A DNA stretch of 37,696 nt from Chromatiales bacterium (lineage in GTDB: Bacteria; Pseudomonadota; Gammaproteobacteria; Steroidobacterales; GCA-2729495), in assembly GCA_002688175.1 (NCBI GenBank), contig NZCC01000009.1, positions 1 through 37,696 on the forward strand, read 5' to 3'. Made by a program: the position numbers and the translations under genes. Positions 33,316 to 37,696 of this stretch are shown piece after piece. Below the pieces are notes generated by a model. It was not told the DNA's origin and searched no databases. It was given only the letters and a program-made list of their open reading frames with translations. Each line of letters opens with the position of its first letter. Within the stretch, counting starts at the first letter, position 1.

Positions 33316-34842
33316 ATGGTGAATTTCAGCTCTAAAAACAATTCTGTGGACAAGGCCGGCTTCAACGCGGCATTTCTTGATGATGACAGGTCGGAGCAGA
33401 TCTTTACCTACCATCTCAAGAAACTTGGAATAAATCGCATTCTGGACATCGGCAGTAACACGGGTCAGTTCGCCACCAAGCTACGGTCTTATGAATACGA
33501 TGGAGTTATCTATTCCGTTGAGCCTCAACGACAGGCTTTCGACCAGTTGCTTTACGAAGCAAAAACAGACATGCGTTGGGTTCCTCTCGCCCGGCAAGGT
33601 GCAGGAGCGGAAAAAGGTTTTCTTGATCTGAACATTTCGGAGAACAGCTGGAGTTCGTCCGTGCTTGAGGTACATCCAAATCATGTGCGAGCGGAAATTA
33701 CGACACGAACTATCGGAACAGAAAAAATCTATATAAATACGAGCGGCGAACTGCTCCGGCCGGAAATTCTCTCTGAGGTCGAAGCGCTCAAAATTGATGT
33801 TCAGGGCTTTGAGGAACAGGTCATTAAAGGGTATTTGCCCTTTATGCCCAATATTAAATTATTGCTGCTGGAGCTCTCTCTTGTCGAATGCTACAAGGGT
33901 GCACCAGACCTATTCGATTTAGACCGGTGGCTGGTTAACGAACTATCTTTTTCCAGAGTCTCACTCGAACCCTCATATTACGATGAAATTCGAGGAGTTG
34001 TTCAGCAATACGATGGAATTTATTATAAGCCGGACCAATTGCCTCACCCGTCAAAACCATTGGGTTTGGGAGAAATTACGTTGGTTACGTCTATTGGTGG
34101 TTCTATTACACGAACGAGTGAAAATGGCGAAGAAGTAGGTAAGGACTGGTTTGATATATGCGCAAAAACATGGGCTCGTATATCCGATAATATTTATTCT
34201 GTCTCGGAGCAAGCACCTCAGCACAAAGGTATTACCTGGCTCCGGACCGAGATGAGGCCATCAGTTGCCGAGATCCTTAAAGCAGTATCCGAAAAGTCTG
34301 ATACCCACATTGTACTTACAAATGCAGATATTTCTCTAATCGATGAATTCAGAAAAATCCTTCCGTCTCTGGACCCGGCAACTGTTTACTATGGAGCGCG
34401 GCTCGATGGTATTGCTTCTGTAAATCCTGATGGGGGATTAGATATTACGAGTTTAGATTTATACCCATGGGGATTTGATTTCTTTATTTTACCGCCAGCA
34501 TTTGTAAATTTTGTAATTCAAGAACAAGCAATTCCTGAAGAATTCAAAATAGGGCAGCCGTGGTGGGATTTTTTACTTCCCGTTGTTGCTATGGCGTATG
34601 GCTTTCCTGTCAAGAAACTACACTCAACCCAAGCCCTTGCCGTGCATCTTAAGCATGAAGAAAAATTCTCCAAAGAATTATGGTTCGACAGTGGAGCAAA
34701 GTTCATCACTTCAGTTCGGCAGATGATGTCAGACCCACGCTGCGTGGCCAAGAGCTTTCTGTCGGAATTGGCTGAAGTGAAGGGCTCTGGAAAAGATCAG
34801 CTAAATGCTATTTCTAAGATGATTTGTAATGACCTTCCCTAA
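33316..34842 (+). CDS. FkbM family methyltransferase with large C-terminal domain
   Basis: 508 residues from the ATG at 33316, which has GGA eight bases upstream; a GTG at 33301 is a less likely start. The first 240 or so residues are an FkbM-type SAM methyltransferase: ILDIGSNTGQFATKL for SAM binding, YSVEPQRQAF, SSSVLEVHPNH and the family signature EALKIDVQGFEEQVIKGY, ending near GIYYKPDQLP. FkbM enzymes methylate hydroxyl groups of sugars and other compounds. After this, about 260 residues form an extra domain beginning GEITLVTSIGGS, with THIVLTNADISLIDEF and DLYPWGFDFFILP. This looks like a nucleotide-sugar-transferase-like alpha/beta unit, but I do not recognise the family. Codon usage is more AT-rich than in the metabolic genes to the left, consistent with a transferred envelope locus. 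Confidence 0.82.
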   Translation: MVNFSSKNNSVDKAGFNAAFLDDDRSEQIFTYHLKKLGINRILDIGSNTGQFATKLRSYEYDGVIYSVEPQRQAFDQLLYEAKTDMRWVPLARQGAGAEKGFLDLNISENSWSSSVLEVHPNHVRAEITTRTIGTEKIYINTSGELLRPEILSEVEALKIDVQGFEEQVIKGYLPFMPNIKLLLLELSLVECYKGAPDLFDLDRWLVNELSFSRVSLEPSYYDEIRGVVQQYDGIYYKPDQLPHPSKPLGLGEITLVTSIGGSITRTSENGEEVGKDWFDICAKTWARISDNIYSVSEQAPQHKGITWLRTEMRPSVAEILKAVSEKSDTHIVLTNADISLIDEFRKILPSLDPATVYYGARLDGIASVNPDGGLDITSLDLYPWGFDFFILPPAFVNFVIQEQAIPEEFKIGQPWWDFLLPVVAMAYGFPVKKLHSTQALAVHLKHEEKFSKELWFDSGAKFITSVRQMMSDPRCVAKSFLSELAEVKGSGKDQLNAISKMICNDLP

Positions 34843-34900
34843 AGATCATGAATAGAAATATAGATCCCGAGTGAAGCAACTAATCCGGGCTGCTAAATAA

Positions 34901-36049
34901 TTACCTCAACTTAGGCTTGGACCAGTTTTGATCGGTGCGGAGTAATTCATGAGTTTGCTTTCGTACTCTTTCAATTGCTGTTGAAAAATCTACTTCAGCT
35001 TGTTCATCCGAAGTAAGTAGTGCCTGTATGCAGTCGGCCAGGTTGACAGTTCTGATATTCGCCCCGGTAGTTTGAGTATGGTAACGGGTGTCCACAAATA
35101 GTAAAACCTGCATTTGAAACAAAGCAGGATTACAGTGAATTTCAATGCCATGCTCAAGTAACTTATTCCTGAAGTTCATAGCAAGTCGCTGACCCTTCAT
35201 CTCTGAGAGATTGTAGAGATGGTTCCTTATCGATACTGGCCAAGTAAAAATGATGGTGACCTGACGTTGTCTGGCAAGCTCTTCCAGTTCTCGGTAATAA
35301 GACAGGAAGCGCTGACTAACAACCATATCAGGATCAATATAGACAAGGCCCTCTTGATAATCACTTAACAACTTGTCCATGGGTCCGAAATCAATGCGAA
35401 ATTCTCCGTATCTGTTCAAGCTTTCATAACTATATTTCCCCTTCCAACCACTATTATTCGTTGCAGCCATTTGATTTACCCGGTAAATTATCCTCTCTGG
35501 AGGAAGTAATACTCGGTGTGGCCCTGCCTTATAAAGACGCTCGGCAATCATTGTCTTAGGCACGGCAACCAGAAACCTGATAAAGGAAAAGACACTAAGA
35601 TCCGCTAGATAGCTTTCATGTCCCCATGCCAGCATGTTATTCGCGAACCAGTCTGAAATCTGGGTTTCACCATAAAAATCCGCATGCAGGGGCAGAACAA
35701 CAATATCACCCTGGCGCATATGTTTTATTACCTTCCTGAAAAGGTAACTCACATCCAATGCGGCATGGGTCGAAATATTTGCTACCGGATAACCAAGCCG
35801 GGACTCAAGAATCGCGCTATCAATTCCAAAAAGCGCATTTGAACCTGCGGCAACCAGTATTTTGGGCCGGTCGATCGTGTCGGCACGATAATCCTTGTAA
35901 ACCTCGACATCCCTCACCCACCAATCGGCTTCAAAATCCCTACCGATCTGTGTTGTGATTAATAAGCCATAGAGTGTCAAGAGTCCCATGACGAGAACAC
36001 AGGTTACCCGCAAATATTTGATCGAATTTTTTATCGAATATAGGCTCAT
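34901..36049 (-). CDS. Membrane-anchored SGNH/DltD-like protein, MBOAT partner
   Basis: 382 residues. One N-terminal helix (about 14-33, VTCVLVMGLLTLYGLLITTQ) anchors a periplasmic domain. The domain begins KILVAAGSNALFGID, resembling block I of SGNH or DltD-like proteins that act with MBOAT acyltransferases, where the serine of GSN would be the nucleophile. VANISTHAALDVSYLF and GDIVVLPLHADFY follow the same family pattern. A clear late Asp-x-x-His pair was not identified, so activity is uncertain. It starts three bases after the MBOAT stop and is certainly co-transcribed with it; together they probably acylate an exported polysaccharide. Confidence 0.75.
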   Translation of the reverse strand: MSLYSIKNSIKYLRVTCVLVMGLLTLYGLLITTQIGRDFEADWWVRDVEVYKDYRADTIDRPKILVAAGSNALFGIDSAILESRLGYPVANISTHAALDVSYLFRKVIKHMRQGDIVVLPLHADFYGETQISDWFANNMLAWGHESYLADLSVFSFIRFLVAVPKTMIAERLYKAGPHRVLLPPERIIYRVNQMAATNNSGWKGKYSYESLNRYGEFRIDFGPMDKLLSDYQEGLVYIDPDMVVSQRFLSYYRELEELARQRQVTIIFTWPVSIRNHLYNLSEMKGQRLAMNFRNKLLEHGIEIHCNPALFQMQVLLFVDTRYHTQTTGANIRTVNLADCIQALLTSDEQAEVDFSTAIERVRKQTHELLRTDQNWSKPKLR

Positions 36050-36052
36050 GTT

Positions 36053-37549
36053 CTAAAAGTTGAAATAGAGAAATTCATTGGGCGACACATCGCCGAAGAA
36101 TGTCAATATCGAAGAAAAAATAAGCACTGCCACAATAAAAGCATGCTTGTAATCTGGCCTGAATAAAAATCTAGTTTCCCCACGAACAAAGCCGGTCTGC
36201 TCCAAGCCGTTGGGGGCCAGCAATGCAATCATGGCAAAAATAAACAGTGGTAACCAGACATAGATCCCGATCTGCCCGGGACTATCGGAGATAAATCCCA
36301 ACAGTGATTTGGAATTTATAGTTTCAGCATAAGCATCTGAGAAAATTAATTTTTCTGGAAGAGAAAACATCCTGGTGATGATCCGTATCGCATCACCGAT
36401 ACTGTCTGCACGAAAAAATACCCAGGTAATATCTACAAATATGAACGTAATAAACCATCCGGCAAGTGCCGGCATACAAATTCCTGCCTTTTTCCACAGA
36501 CGGTGAACGACCAGCGCGACTCCATGCATCGAGCCCCAAATAACAAAGGTCCAGCCGGCGCCATGCCAAAAACCGGCCAGCAAGAACGTAATGAACAGGT
36601 TCGACAATATTCGGATGTCACCTTTGCGATTGCCACCAAGGGGAATGTATACATAGCCACGAAACCAGCGCGACAGTGTCATATGCCAGCGCCGCCAGAA
36701 GTCTCGGATATCCAGTGCCTTATAGGGCGAATTGAAGTTGATGGGCAGGCGGATGTTAAATAACAGCGCAGCACCGATTGCCATATCGGTATAACCGGAA
36801 AAATCGTAGTAAAGCTGGAACGTATAACTGAGGCTTGAGGCCCACGCATCTAATTGAGTAATGAGTCCATCTGCATCAAAACCCGCGTTGGCCCAAACTG
36901 CAAACGTATCGGCTATCACCACCTTTTTGAACAATCCGATAAAGAAAATGGTGACACCCAGCGCAATATTGTTCCAGTGCAATGCCAAATTCCTGTGTCG
37001 CATGAACTGCGGCATCATTTCAGCATGATGTACGATGGGCCCGGCGATCAGCTGCGGAAAGAATGTGACAAAAAGGCAGTAATTCAGAAAATTATATTCC
37101 TGAGTATCGGTCTGGTAACAATCAACTAGGTAAGCGATTTGCTGGAAGGTAAAAAAACTGATTGCCAGGGGAAGAACAATGTTCAGCGTAGGAAGATCGA
37201 GCGCAAGCGCCCAGGCGAAGTTACTCACGAGAAAGTCAGCGTACTTGAAGTAACCCAGCAATCCCAGGTTAAACACAATGCCAGCAATCAGGACAGATTT
37301 ACGCGAAGACGCTCTGTCTTTGCCAAATTTACGAAAGCGCTGCAAGGATCTTCCTGTACCGAAGTTGGCCAATATGGAAACAGTAATCAACAGCAGATAC
37401 GAGGGATTCCAATACCCGTAAAAAAACAGCGAAGACAATACCAGCCAGAATTTTCCTGCCATCGTCAGGCGGGCACTATTTAGGCCAAAGTAGACCAATG
37501 CTACGAGCGGTAAAAATAGAAATATATATCGTGGTGTATTAAATAGCAT
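36053..37549 (-). CDS. MBOAT family membrane O-acyltransferase (AlgI/DltB-like)
   Basis: 498 residues with about a dozen hydrophobic segments. It starts LFNTPRYIFLFLPLVALVYF, as AlgI and PatA-type proteins do. The conserved block YDFSGYTDMAIGAALLFNI and DIRDFWRRWHMTLSRWFRGY with YIPLGGNRKG lead to the catalytic histidine in LAGFWHGAGWTFVIWG. These inner-membrane enzymes transfer acetyl or other acyl groups across the membrane onto alginate, peptidoglycan or other glycans, with a periplasmic SGNH partner; that partner is the next gene, three bases downstream. No alginate biosynthesis gene is visible, so the glycan is unknown. The ribosome site before the ATG is weak. The 147 bases from 37550 to the window end hold no recognised gene. 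Confidence 0.94.
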   Translation of the reverse strand: MLFNTPRYIFLFLPLVALVYFGLNSARLTMAGKFWLVLSSLFFYGYWNPSYLLLITVSILANFGTGRSLQRFRKFGKDRASSRKSVLIAGIVFNLGLLGYFKYADFLVSNFAWALALDLPTLNIVLPLAISFFTFQQIAYLVDCYQTDTQEYNFLNYCLFVTFFPQLIAGPIVHHAEMMPQFMRHRNLALHWNNIALGVTIFFIGLFKKVVIADTFAVWANAGFDADGLITQLDAWASSLSYTFQLYYDFSGYTDMAIGAALLFNIRLPINFNSPYKALDIRDFWRRWHMTLSRWFRGYVYIPLGGNRKGDIRILSNLFITFLLAGFWHGAGWTFVIWGSMHGVALVVHRLWKKAGICMPALAGWFITFIFVDITWVFFRADSIGDAIRIITRMFSLPEKLIFSDAYAETINSKSLLGFISDSPGQIGIYVWLPLFIFAMIALLAPNGLEQTGFVRGETRFLFRPDYKHAFIVAVLIFSSILTFFGDVSPNEFLYFNF

Positions 37550-37696
37550 TGAGGCTCAAATAATAAATAGCCATAAATACCGAGAATGTAGATTCTGCTG
37601 ATAACGTAAAATTTTCTTCGCACATTTTTTTGAAGGGGGTGGCCCCGGTTTGTTAAAACTGTAATCGCCAAACCACAGTAACGAACCAAAAAAGGA

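Overview
The window reads as a chromosomal segment of a Gammaproteobacterium. The reasons are a fused aspartokinase/homoserine dehydrogenase (ThrA) followed by threonine synthase, an E. coli-like PurB of about 460 residues, a two-domain UspE-like stress protein, class II fumarase, aconitase of the AcnA type, MnmA, MazG and an E. coli-like TatD. An uncultured, perhaps marine, lineage is a guess; nothing here fixes the genus. I saw no rRNA, tRNA, CRISPR array, insertion sequence or phage gene.

Layout. 1-2923: a FAD-linked 2-hydroxyacid dehydrogenase cut by the window edge, a small membrane protein and a UspE-like protein, all on the plus strand. 2935-4790, minus: a c-type cytochrome whose signal peptide and heme domain lie in different frames, a single-domain Usp, and the two ends of a decayed phosphotransferase/kinase gene. 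4821-8603, minus: an operon-like run of an RCCR/bilin-reductase-like protein, an atypical NAD-epimerase, an MFS transporter and a short-chain dehydrogenase. Divergent from it at 8669-9823 is a fusion of an archaeal-type CTP-dependent riboflavin kinase domain to a HAD phosphatase. 9868-12564: a small membrane protein without a normal start codon, a 610-base spacer with hairpins and palindromes, a small membrane ORF behind a consensus Shine-Dalgarno, and a family III CoA-transferase. 12950-14890, minus: a P-loop NTPase and, upstream of it, an HNH-type protein whose usual catalytic histidine is tyrosine.

15206-30994 is mostly housekeeping: thrA-thrC (no thrB between them), a membrane-anchored NERD-like protein, a secreted alpha/beta hydrolase, tatD and a sirtuin overlapping by 8 bases, acnA, mnmA, a conserved gammaproteobacterial protein, then divergent purB and fumC. 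fumC is followed by a Nudix CoA pyrophosphatase and mazG (to 31773). From about 31.8 kb the DNA looks more AT-rich: 690 bases of probable gene debris, then surface-polysaccharide genes (GT2 glycosyltransferase, FkbM methyltransferase with a large extra domain) and, on the minus strand, an MBOAT acyltransferase paired with a membrane-anchored SGNH-like protein. This end looks like a variable envelope locus.

The most unusual content is the 4.8-9.8 kb block: a protein resembling plant red chlorophyll catabolite reductase in a bacterial operon with oxidoreductases and a transporter, head to head with a riboflavin kinase-HAD fusion. A tetrapyrrole or flavin-related pathway is a testable idea, not a demonstrated one.
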